Below are positions 1 through 11,185 of a stretch of DNA of 64,000 nucleotides, piece after piece. Origin of the DNA: Furcasterigmium furcatum (lineage: Eukaryota > Ascomycota > Sordariomycetes > Glomerellales > Plectosphaerellaceae); the NCBI GenBank assembly GCA_001599815.1, contig BCIA01000002.1, positions 186,001-250,000 on the forward strand, in the 5' to 3' direction. Every line of letters starts with the position of its first letter. The first letter of the stretch is position 1. Both the position numbers and the translations under genes were made by a program. The notes under the pieces are model-generated. The model did no database searches and was not told where the DNA came from. It saw only the letters and a list, made by a program, of their open reading frames with translations.

Positions 1-416
1 GGAGGTGAAGAAGAGATCCTGCCGCGCCACGTCGCCGGTCTTCCGGATCGCAGCGCCGGCACCGGCCTCGTTCTTGTACGATGCCGCAGAATCAAGCTGG
101 AGAAGGTATCAGCATCGCGTCGCGTGCGCTTCAGCGGCCCCGGGGCACGGCTCTTACATGGCGATAGCCCACTTTGAGAGCCTCGGATGCTACCTCCTCG
201 GCTTGCTCGGGGGGACTGGCCGCAAATTAGTCTCGGATTCCAGCGACGATGAAGCCTGCTTGGCGGGACATGTGCTCACGTCTTCCACAACTGCACAGTT
301 CGTCAGCACGGTGACAGGCCTTCCTCGATTCATGCGAAACTTACACCATAGCCAAGAATTGGGATTTCAAGACCGTTGTTGAGCTTGAGCTTTGATTGCA
401 GATTGAGATTGGCCAT
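1..416 (-). CDS. Aldo-keto reductase, N-terminal part (runs off left edge)
   Basis: NAD(P)H-dependent carbonyl reductase of the AKR superfamily. Only the first 79 residues are in the window and the gene continues beyond position 1. I joined four exons on the minus strand: 416-345, 290-280 (11 nt), 215-158 and 96-1. All have GT-AG borders and consistent phases. The joined protein reads from MANLNLQSK, through LGYGLWKTPPEQ and VGYRHLDSAASYKNEAG, to DLFFTS. This matches the start of the AKR barrel, including the GYRH-D-A-x-Y block with the catalytic Asp and Tyr. No single frame shows the gene because the exons are so short. The substrate cannot be inferred. It is transcribed away from the Dom34 gene end. 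Confidence 0.85.
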
Positions 417-860
417 TTTCACCGTCTCAAGTAGGATGAGCTTGTTCTCGGCGGGGGTTAAGCAGAAAATCGTCTCGCGGCGAGGTGCCAGTCTTTTGCT
501 TCAATCGTATGAGGATGTTTGGAGATCGGAGGTGGTGCCCGCTAACAATTGCGTCAGGAGGGGTAAAGGGGGGATCAACAGTTATGTAAGCCGCGCCTTC
601 ATGGAGACAGACCAGCTGTCGAGATAAAAACCCACCTATCACGAAGAGGCGTATTCCAGCGCCAGCAGGAGGTTGCGGGCTGATTAGGACAATGGGGTGG
701 GAGGCGGGGCTCGAACTGGTTTTCTCGAGAACCGTTCTCCGTGGCGATACCGAGGCCAGGATCTGGGCGTCGAAGCATTCACTTAGCCCAGGGACATCGT
801 CAGACCCAAGTAGACAGATGGATCAATGTCATTCAGAATGGGTGATATATTGGTCATTCA
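417..860. other. Intergenic region, AKR promoter and Dom34 3' side
   Basis: About 440 bases between the start of the AKR gene (ATG at 416, minus strand) and the stop of the Dom34 gene (861, minus strand). It should hold the AKR promoter and the Dom34 3' UTR. I see no conserved coding sequence. A TCGAAC string near 711 recalls a tRNA T-loop but does not fold into one. Confidence 0.5.
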
Positions 861-2123
861 TCATATCACCGAGACCTCGCCCTCGTCGGCGCCCTCCCCC
901 TCATGTTCGGCATCATCCAGGTCCAAGATGGGATACGACAGCAGTGCTGCCACGCCGCCCAGCATATCCAGTCTTTGCCCGCTCTCATGGTCGCTGCTTA
1001 GAATTCTCACCTCACCACCGCCGTCTTTCACCTTGTCCACCAGGGCGACGTACTGCTTCCTCGTCGCAATGTCGGAGCTGCGGAACAGGGAGTTGTTCAT
1101 CATCAACACTCCGCCGCCCGGGCCAATGGCACCCTCCTCGACGGCCCTGGTGATGGAGGATGTCCCGTACCAGGCCCGACCATCTTCCAGCCGTAACCGT
1201 TCGAAGAAAGTATCCATCAATCTCGTCTCCTTTGTGAATTTGAAATCCTTGAGTTTGGTTCCCAGTTCCGGGCTCTTGAGAACCTCGTTTAGGCTGTGGA
1301 CAAACCCGGTACTCGAGTGGACGATGACGGCCTCTTTCGCAATGGCCGTCAGCTTCTTGTCCGACTTGTCCCTCCCCTCGTCCGCGACGTATTTGCGGAA
1401 GTCGGAAGCGACGAAACCTGGACTCGCGAGCAACAGGGGCCGAGGCTGGTCGAAGTTGATGGTGCGGAGGAGATTTGAGAGTGTTTTACTGTAGAACTGC
1501 CGCATACTCTTGGACGTGTCCGATGCCGCACTGCGCTTCTTTGGTATTGAAACCTCGACGCGCTGCTTGAGGACGGTTCTGAATTGTGTGATGAGGCAGA
1601 TGTTTGCAACACCCTCCTGCATGACGATGGCCGCCGTAGCACCATCCTTGTCGTCCGACAGGCCCTCGTTCAGTGTCTCTCTCGCAACCGAGTCCCATCC
1701 GTCCGGCTTGCCCAGGGTGAAGGGTCGGTGGACCTCGAGGTCGAGCGTGTGGTGCTGCCCGAGGCTCACGTATGGGTTTTCGGACTTGACGATTCCGCTG
1801 ACCTGGAGCTGGCCAGCCTGCGGATCGAAGAATGTCGACTTGACTTTGATGGCCAAAGTCGTGTGGACGCGGTCGGACTGGGTGCTTCCCGTTTTGGTTT
1901 CGAGGACCACCTTTCGAATGGCGTGAGCGATGACTATGTCGCCGGAAGCGATCAGGTTGTACGCGTGCCACTGTGAAGCAAGAGTCGGTCAGTTTCCAGT
2001 CAGGTCGGCGCATCGAGGACGGGTGCGGATCCTCACCATGTCTTCCGAGTCCTCTGGTGTCAGAGTGACGGCATCCTCGCCGGCATACTCGAACTCGGCG
2101 GTTTTCGTCGCAGACCTCTTCAT
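861..2123 (-). CDS. dom34: Dom34/Pelota, mRNA surveillance factor
   Basis: Eukaryotic release factor 1 paralogue that, with Hbs1, recognises stalled or empty ribosomes and dissociates them in no-go and non-stop mRNA decay; cytoplasmic. Two exons: 2123-2037 and 1970-861, intron with a GTGAGG donor and CACAG acceptor, giving 398 residues, the usual family length. The junction reads PEDSEDM-WHAYNLIASGD, the typical Pelota N-terminal block. The central domain has GQHHTLDLE and the C-terminal domain has RAWYG and LSYPILDLDD. The far N-terminus (MKRSATKTAEFEYAGED) differs from the commoner MRL- or MKL-type start, so an additional upstream start is possible. The tail is acidic. It shares a 665-bp divergent promoter with the WD40 gene. 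Confidence 0.93.
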
Positions 2124-2788
2124 GGTGGCGGGCCCGGGGGTGGTTTGACGTGGGTGATGCTTGGTTTTGGCGGAGGGTTGGGACGGGATTCTTTCGGTCG
2201 GGTCGAGTTGAGTCGCGGGGGCGGGTTTGGCGGGGTCATCGGGCGGTGGGCTGATAAGATAAAGCTCTCACCGATCGGCAAGTGTGGCTTCGCCGTTGGC
2301 GATTGGTCCAAGGGTCGTAAAGCCTCGCATCGGCCACTATGACGTAGCTGTGCATTGCCGTTCGAGGCGCCATTGTGAAGGCCCCAAGTTCTTCGAGATC
2401 AGCACTCAGTTTCGGTGTGCACTTCAATTCCTTTCTATTGAACGCTGCCGAGACCTGAGTAGCCAGCGCTGCCATAACTTGAGTGAAACCCTGCCGTCGC
2501 TGCCGAGTGCGAGTGAGCACAAGGATCAAACTTTATTTATGGGTGCCCGCTGTTCAGAGACCCCGGCAGGCTGGTTTGGCTGGTGCCTAAGGACCCGACT
2601 GCGACCCCTAAGATTGGAAGTTCTAGCCCCCCCGGCCTCGGGTTCCTCGGACCCGTCGTTCCATCCACAGATCATTTCGGATTCAAGACGACAATCCGGA
2701 GCTCTGCTCTCAATTTGACAGCTGCAATGTCGCACTGAATGCGAATTCATTGTCAAGCGCGAGGGTCAATCCCACACATGATGGCAGC
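2124..2788. promoter_or_regulatory. Divergent promoter region, Dom34 / WD40 gene
   Basis: 665 bases between two divergently transcribed genes. It must contain both promoters and 5' UTRs. G-rich runs near 2150-2240 are C-rich in the direction of Dom34. I found no clear TATA box and no supportable small gene. Confidence 0.4.
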
Positions 2789-5700
2789 ATGTCGGCACTC
2801 GCGCGCTCTACCGTATCGTCCGATGTGCCGGCGCATCCGCAGCAACAGGGCAATGGCCTGGACGTGACCTCTCCTGAGGACCCGGCGGCCCTCGCCGCCC
2901 CCTTCTACGAGGCCATGCACCCGATATCCAGCGCAGGACAGCCGAGCGCCTCGGATGATCAAGGTACGAACGCCCCCATGCGAGCCCATTGCTGGGCGCA
3001 CGGAGCTAACTGCGATGCGGCGGTGTCTCCAGACTCACCAGCACAACCCCCCACACCCGCGAACCCGAGGCGAAGACCGACCGCGTTGAATCGCACTGCC
3101 TCCTCGAGAGATGGAGCGTCTGCGCCAAAAGACATCAAGACGCCTGTTCGGGCGTCCTGGGGCCCGGCTCCAAACGTGTCGACACCCCCAAGTGCCGCCA
3201 TAGATCCTCTGTCCCAGGTTAGTCTGCGCCGTCCTCCTGTTGCGAAGAGCTCGGAAGGATGTATGCATGCCTAGAAGTGCCTGACACCATCGGCTAGCAC
3301 ATCCTCTTGCGAACCAACACAGAGAATACCTCATCCCCTCGACTTCGCTACCCGACCCGCCCTGACAGCCCCGGGCCGGATGTCCTGCAGAGGCTGGGCT
3401 CCGACAGCGCAACGAAGCACTCAGCGGCCGCGTCTGTCGACCTCGGCAAAGACAAGAAGTATGAGATCGTACCAGCTATACTTCCGTCAGACCAGCGCTA
3501 ACGGTTGGGGTCGGCAGGAAAGGTGCTTCTTTCTTGAGCCGTCTGAGCATGCGCGGCCGCAGGAAGGACGGCGACTTGTTCGACGACGGGTCAGAGATCG
3601 GCGAGTCGCGGCCCAGTGGCTCCGATGCCCGCGTCTTCTCGTCCTCCATCGGGGCGGCAGGCTACCTCCCTCACCACAAGGAACCTCCCCGTTACATCAA
3701 GGTCCGCGCCAGTAACAAGAAGGACCGCGAGTTCAACCGCATCTTTCTCGCACAGCAACTGTCAACACGACGAGCACCCGAAGACCGTCCTTCCGGGCCC
3801 TCCGACGCGTCACATGATGGCGACAAGGGGCGTCCAGCCATCAGCGGCGCCATATGGGCCATGGAGTTCAGCATGGACGGGCGGTATCTTGCCGCCGCCG
3901 GCAAGGACCACATCGTTCGGGTGTGGGCTGTCATCTCCACGGCGGAGGAGCGCAGGCACCACGAAGCAGAGGAGACCGCGGACAAGGCAAGTGATGAGCG
4001 GCTTAGCGCGCCGGTCTTCAGGAGCAAGCCGTATCGCGAGTACACAGGCCACTGTGGCGAGGTGCTGGACCTCAGCTGGAGCAAGAACAACTTCCTCCTG
4101 TCATCGTCCATGGACAAGACAGTCCGTCTTTGGCACCTCACCCGGCAAGAGTGCCTCTGCACCTTCAAACACAAGGACTTCGTCACGTCCATCGCATTCC
4201 ACCCGACCGACGACCGCTTCTTCCTGGCCGGGTCACTGGACGCCCAGCTCCGGCTATGGAGCATCCCCGACAAGTCTGTTGCTTTCGTTGCACAGCTCCC
4301 CGACCTTGTTACCGCTGTCGCCTTCTGTCCCGACGGGAAGATCGTCATCGGTGGCGTGCTGAGCGGGATGTGTCTGTTTTATGAGACCGAGGGCCTGAAG
4401 CTCCTCTCTCAGATGCATGTCCGTTCGTCAAGAGGAAAGAATGCCAAGGGCAGCAAGATTACGGGGATCAAGACCATGACCTTCCCTCACGGTTCCGCCG
4501 ACGGCGAGGTCAAAATCTTGGTGACTTCGAACGACTCCCGCATCCGCCTTTACCGTCTGAAAGACAGATCGCTCGAGGTGAAGTTCAAGGGTCACCAGAA
4601 CCTCTGCAGCCAGGTACACGCCAGCTTCAGCGACGACGCCCGGCACATCATATGCGGCAGTGAAGACAAGCGGGCATTCTTGTGGTCGCTGCATCCTGAC
4701 GACCCCGACACGCAAGAAAAGACACCCTGCGAGTACTTCGATGCTCACCCTGCACGGGTCTCGGCCACGGCGATGGCGCCCACCAAAACCCGACAGCTCT
4801 TGAGCGCCTCGGGCGACCCCCTTTACGACCTGTGCAACCCGCCGCCCGTCAAGCTGGTCAGCTTAGAGGAGCGCTTTACAACAAGCCAGCCTGCAACAAG
4901 CGACCCCCAGGTCCAGGTTGCATCGCCGGAATCGCCCAAGGAGTCCCCAGCTTATCTGGAGAAGTCGAAGCACCCCGACGGCAACATCATTGTGACGGCT
5001 GATCAGGATGGCCTGATCAAGGTGTTCCGCCAGGACTGTGCCTTCGTGAAGCGCCGTCATGAGGTATGGGAGACAGGGTCCAGCTTCTCGAAGAAGAAGG
5101 TGGTCGGCCAAGGGAGCTTGCTGGGTCGCAGCGGGAGCATCATCACCCGGACCAGCGCCAGCAGTCATCCCCGTTCGAGGAGGACGTCGCTGTCCCAGCC
5201 GACACTGGTGGGTGCCCAGGGGCCGCATATGACTTCGGATCGGATCAACAGCTGGCGATACGGCATCGACAGCGGCAGGAACAGCCACCGCAGCAGCATG
5301 ATCGGAGCTGCCTCCATCAGGAGCGAGAGATCCATGTCGCCGAGTCGCCTGGGAGCACTCCAGGCTGGCACAGATCTCTTGAGCACCGAGGCCCTCAGCG
5401 ATGACCAGAAAAAGCCGCCACCGTCAACGCTCGGAGACGGTCTGCGGATATCGAAGCGATCAGAGGTGCGTGACGACCTATCGCAGCCACCCACGCCGAG
5501 CTTCTCCTTCCGGCCAGTCGCAGAAGACGAGGAACCAAAGCCCGACGGGTCGAGTTCGAATTATTCGTTCTGGAATCTGAGCCGTTGGCGAGGAATCCCC
5601 TCCATCCGGACCTCGAACCTGTCACCGACGTCTGGTCTTCAGACCCCGCGGACCGTTTCCACGCCCGCGACGCTCCAGAGCTCAGCTCGCGTCAAGGAGT

Positions 5701-6056
5701 CATCGTCTCAGATCCCCACGATCGCCGCTGTGCCCTCGAAACAGGATGCATCGGGACCACAGAGCGAAAGCGCGCCGTTGGATGGCGGAAACGAGGGGGT
5801 TGTCAGCGTCCCTGCCGACGAAGAACGGCGGCTCGACTTGCTGCAGCCGGAGGACTGTGACCCGTACTCACCAAGGCGGCGCTCGGCGCGGCTGCAGTCT
5901 GTTGTCAGCCGGCTCAGCGTCGAGTACACGAGCGATGAGGATAACACGCGAGCGTGCGACAAGTGCGGATCTCGGGAATTCAAGCGCAGGCGGATGGCTG
6001 GCAGTGTGCGATTGCTCTGTACGAACTGCGGAAAGGTTGTTGAAGATGATGTATGA
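2789..6056 (+). CDS. WD40 repeat protein with C-terminal zinc ribbon (WDR44/YMR102C-like)
   Basis: Large WD-repeat scaffold, 1019 residues, from four exons: 2789-2963, 3033-3217, 3298-3458 and 3518-6056. Junctions give SDDQ-DSPAQ, DPLSQ-HILLR and GKDKK-KGASFLSR. The start is the ATG at 2789; the open frame extends upstream only through a non-ATG codon. Residues 1-280 are low-complexity and Ser/Pro-rich. WD repeats start near residue 284 (WAMEFSMDGRYLAAAGKD, then LDLSWSKNNFLLSSSMDKT) and run to about 560. A Ser-rich region follows. The last 40 residues carry CDKCG and CTNCGK, a plausible four-Cys zinc ribbon. The repeat core resembles WDR44 and yeast YMR102C; trafficking or drug-response roles of those relatives are only suggestive here. 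Confidence 0.88.
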
Positions 6057-7029
6057 TGGATGGCTCTGCTCAGTAGGATACCAACAATCCAAGATTCCCC
6101 CACGTCCGACTGATTTCCCCTGAGCCGGCCCCTGAGCGGACCTGCCTACGCTGTAGGATGAGGGAGCGCCAAATGGGCCCTAAATTGGAGAAGCTCCGAA
6201 CTTGTTCACAGCCACGACCCCGCCGTCAACCACTGACTGCAGTTCATGTCGGCGGCACTTCATCCCTAATCGGTCTGGGATTTGCGACCCGACGCATCTT
6301 CATGTGTAACAGCACCGCCCTCAGGAGCCAAGACGGTCAGGGCTGCAGATGCTTTCTCTCAATCGAGGGACCGCGACCGCCCAGCGATTACGTGTCTACG
6401 CGCTACCGACGTGCTGCCGACTTGTGCGCATCGCTCCGCGCGCGGCGCCTACCAAGAATGGCAGAGAGGCCATATATACCGCTGACTTCCTCATGCAACT
6501 GCCCAAGAGGTCCTGCGCAAACATGTCTCGAATCAGGAAATCAAGATAACACACGATACGGGCTTGTCCTGTCAGGGGCCGGGCAGTGCTGAAAAGCCAA
6601 GCAAAAGAGGCTCTGCCAGTCTTCTGGTCTTCATCGACATCTTGGGCTGTCGTTGCGCTCGCCGCTCGTCATCTTGCGCCCGGAGGACGGGACACAGTAA
6701 GGACGCGTCATGTTGAAGCGGGATATTCGCAGTGTTTGTTGATTCTCGAAATAGCTGCTTCTACAAGCGCAATAACGGTTGTTTATATATATATCCCTCG
6801 ACGTGATGCTCTGTTTCTCGATGTCTCCCACTCGATATCCTCCAGTCACTCACTACGAAGACACCGACACATCTACATCATTCTTTGAAGATAAAAGACA
6901 GGTGCCAAACATTACCAGATCCTTCTTGAGATTTCACAGATCCACGCATTCCCAGCGAGCCGTTTCGGTTCCCAAAGTGCCACCACACTACAACGATTCT
7001 CGAAGGAGCCGATATTCAAGCAACTCACC
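6057..7029. other. Intergenic, includes RTA1-like promoter and 5' UTR
   Basis: About 970 bases between two plus-strand genes. The left part is the 3' flank of the WD40 gene. The right part holds an AT stretch at 6780-6796 and a CA-rich leader before the ATG at 7030. No conserved reading frame seen. Confidence 0.5.
6781..6796 (+). promoter_or_regulatory. TATA-like element upstream of RTA1-like gene
   Basis: A run of alternating T and A (TTTATATATATAT) lies about 235 bases before the RTA1-like start codon. It is one of the few clear AT islands in this GC-rich region. Its role as a TATA box is inferred from position only. Confidence 0.4.
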
Positions 7030-8086
7030 ATGTCGAACGAAACCGAGATCGAGTATGACTGCACCGCCATCTCAGACGTCTGTCCGATCGAGGACACAAT
7101 CTGGGGCGCCTACGTATCCGCGAGCGCCAGTCTCGTCTTCGTCGTCGCCTACGGCATTCTCATGCTGGCCCAGCTCTTCCTCGCAATTCGTTCAAAGACA
7201 TGGTCGTACTCCGCCTGGCTCGCCTGTGGCGCCGCCGTAGAGCTCGTTGGCTACGTGGGCCGGTATCTCATGGGCCTGAACCCGTGGAATGAGATCGGTT
7301 TCCTCATCAACTATGTCATGCTCATCGTCGGTCCCACCCTCATCGCTGCCGCCATCTCCATCACCTTCAAGCACATCGTCGTCTGGTACGGCGCCGAGCA
7401 CTCGATCATCCCCCCGCGGTGGTACCCCTGGATCTTCGTCGGAACGGACATGATCTCCATCTTCATCCAGGGCACGGGAGGCACCATCGCCGCCATTTCG
7501 TCCCAGGACCAAGACATGTCCATGACACTGCTCGGCGGTAACCTGATCCTCGCCGGCGTCATCTTCCAGGTCGTCAACATGGTCTTCTGTGCCGGGCTGA
7601 TCGTCTTGGTGGCGTGGCGCCGCCAGCAGCTCAGGAAGAATGGCCCCCGCAGCCTCTCAGAGGACGAGAATCGATCGGACTACATCGATCACGCCGAGGA
7701 GAAGCTCAGGATCTTCATGTGGGCTCTCGGCATCGCCTACTTCGCCATCCTCGTTCGGTGCATCTACAGGTTCGTCGTCTCCTCCCGGCGCCCTCTCCCC
7801 TTCTCGCGAGCTTCGCTAATATGGCCTGGAATATAGAGTCCCGGAACAGGTATCCGGCTGGGGCAGCGACTTCATGAGGGACGAAACAACCTTCCTCGTG
7901 CTCGACGGCCTCATGGTGCTGGCAGCCACTGTCATCCTGACCATCATCCACCCTTGCTACTTCTTCCCCTTCCTGGCCACCCGCGGCTCCGACAGGATGA
8001 GGGGCAAGGGTGGCGACATGTTCGATCGCGCGGCGCGGTCTTCGGACGTGGCCCTGGTGCAGCGAATGTCCAGACGGGGAGTCTAG
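7030..8086 (+). CDS. RTA1-like seven-transmembrane protein
   Basis: Fungal RTA1 family membrane protein (lipid-translocating exporter-like; members affect resistance to 7-aminocholesterol, sphingoid bases or azoles). Two exons: 7030-7769 and 7837-8086, 329 residues; the junction reads RCIYR-VPEQVSGWGSD. Hydrophobic helices include residues 22-45 (VSASASLVFVVAYGILML), the WLACGAAVELVGYVGR segment, LINYVMLIVGPTLIAAA, FVGTDMISIFIQGTGG, LILAGVIFQVVNMV, LGIAYFAIL and the final LVLDGLMVLAATVIL. The GY-GR and D-x-x-S-x-x-x-Q-x-x-G-G motifs are typical of the family. No signal peptide. The C-terminus is basic and probably cytosolic. The transported or sensed lipid cannot be told. Confidence 0.93.
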
Positions 8087-9297
8087 GCACACGACACCGT
8101 ATGGGCGATGCCCTCGACGAGCATGGACTACATACAATCCGCTCGGGCTGGCAGTATAGAGAAAACATGCCGGCTCAGCTAGAATATGAACATCAGGCGG
8201 GTTCTAGAGATGATTCAGACATCTTTACTAGAACTAGAAGGGGCAAATGGCAGGCAATGGCAAATAGAAGGGGGTTTCGTGTCTTCAGGTCTTTTCTTTT
8301 GTTGGGTAGGAAAGGCGCAACATGTAATGCTATCAACGAAACATTATCTCAATACTTACCTCAGATCTGCTTGGACATACAACTCCGAACTCGCCCATTT
8401 TCACTACCCCATCCATAGTAATGAGTATGAGGACGGTTGATAGAAGACCTCAGCAATCAGGAAACACAACCTGTTTATGAGATGAAACACTGCAGTTTAT
8501 GATCAAGACACTGGTACTGATACTTAATAGTATTGTCCTATTTCTGTGCCCTGGTGATAGTCATGAGGCCCCTGGAGGCTGGTCTTGAGGTCGTGAGGCT
8601 GTTGTTCAGATGTGGGCTGGGGGTGAATAAGAGGGTGAGCATGAGTGACCACGGGTGAGTAGAGGTGACAAGAGGTGAGCGAAAGGTGAGTCTGAGCTGT
8701 TCCTGAGCGACCCTGGTTCTTCCATGAGGAAAGCGGCATCGTGGGAAGGCGGTGGTCGGTCGCCTCTGAATTAATAATGATACCGGCAGATCAGTTGTGC
8801 CCAGGTTGGCGCTTTGAAAGGACCATCCGGAACGGGCAACACGCCCGGTGCTAGCAGACAGCTGGAGGGGTTTCCGCGGCCGGCGACCCGTTCCCCGCTG
8901 CCCGCCCAACGCCTCCCTTGACATGCCTGGGGCATTCGCCGGGGCTAGCGTCAATCCTGCCCCAGGGGACGCGCTGCCACTGTGAGGAGAAGCCGAGGCC
9001 CCTTGACTCTGGCCTGTGGACTGTGTGTTTGGAGTATGAAGTCATGACCAGCAGACCGAGGCTGCGGCGTCGCCGAACCGCGATCGCTGGCTTCGTTTGA
9101 AATCATATCTGGACCAGAACAACTCACGCTCTGAACTCAACTCTCCCGTCTTCCAAAGTCTCTTGATATTCAAAACCAGAAAAATCGCCAGCTAAGCGTT
9201 TTGGGGTCACGCACTGCCTGTATCAGAACCACATTGTTGAGCACTTACGCGTATTCGTCGTTCGAGTTCAGTTGCGAGCATCGCACCGCCCGCCGCC
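8087..9297. other. Intergenic, 1.2 kb before the MDR oxidoreductase
   Basis: Between the RTA1-like gene and the next plus-strand gene. Apart from the GGTGA repeat cluster at 8620-8692 and a CA/TC-rich leader just before 9298, I see nothing coding. Confidence 0.5.
8620..8692 (+). repeat. Phased GGTGA short-repeat cluster
   Basis: GGTGA occurs at 8622, 8634, 8654, 8664, 8674 and 8685, with a degenerate GAGTGA at about 8643. Spacing is 10-12 bases, close to one helical turn. The complement reads TCACC, so on the other strand it is a pyrimidine-rich series. It lies in an intergenic region; function unknown. Confidence 0.6.
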
Positions 9298-10486
9298 ATG
9301 GCCCCGACACAGAACCTGCAGATCGTCCTCGCCGAGAGGCCCAAGGGGGATATCATCCCAGGGAAGACATTCGAGCAGAGGATCACACCAGCGCCGACGG
9401 AGGCTGATCTCAAGGATGGGGAGATCTTGGTCGAGAATCTGTTCCTCAGTCTGGAGCCAGCCATGAGAGGCTGGCTGAACGGCAAGCATCATCACTGCCG
9501 ACTCCGTCGTCGCCCATAGTACTTCTCTAACGCTCTTACAGACGCTCGTTCCTACGTCGAGCCGGTCAAAGTTGGCGACAAGATGCGCGGCTTCACCGTC
9601 AGCCGTGTCCTCGCATCCAAATCGCCAAAGGCCAAGAAGGGCGACGTGATCCCGGCTCCGGGTGGCTGGGCGGAGTACGCCATCATTCCAGGCAAGGAGA
9701 TCGAGCACGCCTCCAAGTTCCCCGCCGTCTCGCGACCAACGGACTACCTCTCGGCCATTGGCGGCACTGCGCTCACGGCGTACTTTGGCATGCTCAACAT
9801 CGGGAAGCCCCAGGCCGGCGAGACGGTCGTGGTCTCGGGCGCTGCCGGTGCCACGGGGAGCGTCGCCGGCCAGATCGCCAAGATCCACGGTGCTCGCGTT
9901 GTCGGCATCGCTGGATCCGACGACAAGTGCCGCTGGCTGACGGAGGAGCTCGGGTTCGATGCTGCCATCAACTACAAAAGCCCAGACTTCCGCGCCAAGC
10001 TCAAGCAGGCCACGCCGAACTACATCGACGTGTACTTCGACAACGTTGGCGGCGACATTCTCGACTCGGCGCTGGCACGGGCCAAGCCTCACGCCCGGTT
10101 CGTCATGTGCGGCGTCATCAGCCAGTACAACGCAACCAATCCGCAAGGCCCCAAGGTATGTCAACCCGCGAGATGCCCGAGCGCGTATGAGTGCAGTGTC
10201 GATGCAGGACGGGAAGGCTGACAGCGAGCGTCCCCAGAACTTCGCCAACGTCATCAGCATGCGGATCAAGATGGAGGGGTTCATCGTGTTCGACTACGTG
10301 AAGCAGTTCCCGGAGGCGCGCAAGCAACTGGGGCGCTGGCTCGACGAGGGCAAGATCCAGCGAAAGGAGACCATCATCTCGGGCGGCCTCGAAGCTGCGG
10401 AGCAGGCATTGGTCGATCTTTACAAGGGTATCAACACCGGCAAGCTCCTGGTCGAGATCAAGAAGGGCCAGGCCTCCAAGCTCTGA
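9298..10486 (+). CDS. NADP-dependent MDR oxidoreductase (leukotriene B4 dehydrogenase / quinone reductase type)
   Basis: Zinc-independent medium-chain reductase expected to reduce enone double bonds with NADPH; cytosolic. Three exons: 9298-9481, 9542-10155 and 10238-10486, 348 residues. The first intron starts GCAAGC, not GT, and ends TTACAG; the junction WLN-DARSYVEPVKVGD is convincing and no GT alternative lies nearby. The second intron is canonical (GPK-NFANVISMRIK). Family motifs are SLEPAMRGWLND, GGTALTAYFGML, the nucleotide-binding AAGATGSVAGQ near residues 162-172, DVYFDNVGGD, and GFIVFDY near the C-terminus. No Cys/His zinc ligands are seen. Natural substrate unknown. Confidence 0.93.
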
Positions 10487-11185
10487 GCCACCATCCGATC
10501 ACGGCGCCAAGGTCTGGGGACATGCGGGACTTCTTTGTCCGTCGGGCTGGGCCTGACACCAGAGTCAATCAACCAGGGCGTAAGTCTCTGGGACTCACCG
10601 CCTGAAAGTGTCAACGAGTTCGAGGGGGAAATGGCTTTCAGTCGAAGCCTTCAGGATTGGAAAACGTGGGTGGGAGAACATTAGCAACGCGAGGCAGCGA
10701 AGGCCATGCCAATGTGTACTGCAAATCCCGGTATCGGAAGGAGAATCCAGCTTGAAGATGATGTTCACACGCCTGCTGCTTCGTGACACGATGCTTCCAA
10801 CGCGGAACTCCTCTGGTGCTAGGTGGTACTTAGACAAGTCTCTCGCGGCGGCGCGGAGAGCTGATGACAGCCATGTTACTAAGGCCAGGACAATTCCATT
10901 CGGCTGACTAATGCCCCGAAGCTTGTCGAGGCTGGTGGAACCTGCGGGACGGCAGCCAGTTGGATGCCCGGGCCTTCTTTGTACGGCCTCTTGCACCATC
11001 GCAAATGCGTCTTATGTTTGTAAGCTTCAAACAATCCTTTGCTCATTCAAACACCATCCCATGGCGGCAGTATAAGTTCAGCCTTGCCGGCAAACGATCG
11101 TTCTGAAAGAAAATCAAACTCTCGCCACCAACTCAACATCAATCACATCAAACACATCGAATCGCATCAGAAACAGCAGCGCATC
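10487..11185. other. Intergenic, thioredoxin promoter
   Basis: About 700 bases. A TATA-like AGTATAAGT lies near 11069, roughly 115 bases before the thioredoxin ATG, and the leader is CA-rich with repeated ATCACATC-type strings. No gene seen. Confidence 0.5.

Noticed and set aside
695..800. Possible minus-strand tRNA suggested by GGGCTCGAACTGG
   Set aside because: No acceptor stem pairs with the expected end and no anticodon arm can be drawn.
3534..6056. Start of the WD40 protein at 3534
   Set aside because: That codon is TTG; three upstream exons with good splice sites extend the protein to an ATG at 2789.
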